Positions 63,608-64,000 of a stretch of DNA of 64,000 nt are shown in pieces. Both the position numbers and the translations under genes were made by a program. Position 1 is the stretch's first letter, and the number at the start of each line of letters is the position of its first letter. The notes beneath the pieces are model-generated. The model saw nothing but the letters and a program-made list of their open reading frames with translations, made no database searches and was not told the origin of the DNA. Source of the stretch: Lunatimonas salinarum (GTDB taxonomy: Bacteria; Bacteroidota; Bacteroidia; Cytophagales; Cyclobacteriaceae); assembly GCF_017811155.1 (NCBI RefSeq), contig NZ_JACVCV010000011.1, positions 1 through 64,000 of the forward strand, given 5' to 3'.

Positions 63608-64000
63608 TTAATTAGGCAGTTTATCTGCAAAGCGGCCATATACCCAAGTACCGGCAATGGCACTCAAAAGGGTGATAAATACCACCGTAAACCCGCTGCC
63701 TATTTGGGCAAATAATGGCCCGGGACAGGCACCTGTGATGGCCCAACCCAATCCAAAGATAAACCCACCGATGATCTGTCCCTTTCGAAACTCCTTATTG
63801 GCGATCGTAATCGGCTGGCCTGAAAGGGATTTGATATTAAACCTTTTGATCAATTGAATAGAAATCAAACCTACTGCAATAGCCGACCCGATAACCAAGT
63901 ACATGAACAACGACTGCAACCGGAACATTTCCTGAATTCTGAACCAGGAAACAATCTCTGCTTTGACAAACACAATACCGAATAGGACTCCAACGATCAA
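63608..64000 (-). CDS. YeeE/YedE-type (DUF6691) membrane protein, partial
   Basis: The C-terminal 130 residues of a small membrane protein with about four helices; the 5' end lies beyond the window edge. The stretches VSWFRIQEMFRLQSLFMY, FRKGQIIGGFIFGLGWAITG and ACPGPLFAQIG (with the conserved C) match the DUF6691/YeeE-YedE group linked to thiosulfate or sulfur-compound uptake. Such genes usually come in pairs (two half-size proteins) with rhodanese or metallo-hydrolase genes, so a partner upstream is likely outside the window. Confidence 0.8.
   Translation of the reverse strand: MIVGVLFGIVFVKAEIVSWFRIQEMFRLQSLFMYLVIGSAIAVGLISIQLIKRFNIKSLSGQPITIANKEFRKGQIIGGFIFGLGWAITGACPGPLFAQIGSGFTVVFITLLSAIAGTWVYGRFADKLPN

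Noticed and set aside
1-64000. CRISPR arrays, tRNA or rRNA genes
   Set aside because: No regularly spaced repeats, cloverleaf-like sequences or rRNA-like stretches were seen in the gaps, though a covariance search was not possible.

Overview
The window comes from a Bacteroidota chromosome, most likely order Cytophagales and probably Cyclobacteriaceae (Algoriphagus-like). The clues are the fused lpxC-fabZ gene, a PorX-type response regulator of the type IX secretion system (T9SS), a secreted protein with a type-B T9SS C-terminal domain, a one-piece SdhC cytochrome b, a 7TM-DISM sensor kinase and promoters of the TAnnTTTG class. The family placement is inference; the phylum is well supported. 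I see no rRNA, tRNA or CRISPR array.

Layout. 1-5851: an accessory cassette of a small HTH protein, a double GHKL ATPase, a receiver-like protein, an unrecognised protein and an Eco57I/TaqI-like adenine methyltransferase, tightly packed on one strand; it looks like a defence or modification system but I cannot match it to a named one. 5852-8133: a worn strip with a HigB/HigA toxin-antitoxin pair, three diverged copies of a short repeat and the fused remnants of an MNT/HEPN toxin-antitoxin module. 8130-10948: a divergent pyruvate kinase and a CoA-disulfide-reductase-like flavoprotein. 11061-13620: a lipoprotein, a DUF4494 protein and an outer-membrane barrel. 13627-16227: the C-terminal stump of a GH32 fructosidase followed by an intact sugar porter and fructokinase-like kinase. 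16341-19298 (minus): sodium/solute symporter, GNAT and ornithine/alanine-racemase-like enzyme. 19467-22902 (minus): sdhCAB. 23456-26233: large T9SS cargo protein.

26425-35745: housekeeping genes (carbonic anhydrase, fabD, folK, sppA, valS, ppa) with a degenerate endonuclease/exonuclease/phosphatase-like protein and an OmpL-like porin. 35833-41576: a signalling cassette made of an E1/ThiF-like adenylating enzyme, a LuxI/GNAT-like acyltransferase candidate, a 7TM-DISM histidine kinase and a receiver-kinase hybrid in one overlapping operon, with a paralogous single receiver divergently transcribed. This is the best candidate here for an undescribed system: genes that could make a small molecule sit in the same transcript as genes that could sense one. 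41580-44778 (minus): porX, tsaE, ald. 44845-49954: HD hydrolase, lpxD, lpxC-fabZ, lpxA and an ABC ATPase. 50019-53780: small exported proteins, mutS2 and a DUF4296 lipoprotein. 53886-56689: a shortened Bat-type operon. 56747-64000: membrane-anchored protein, bactofilin, response regulator, a peroxiredoxin-fold protein without its catalytic cysteine, smc and a partial YeeE/YedE-type membrane protein cut by the window edge.
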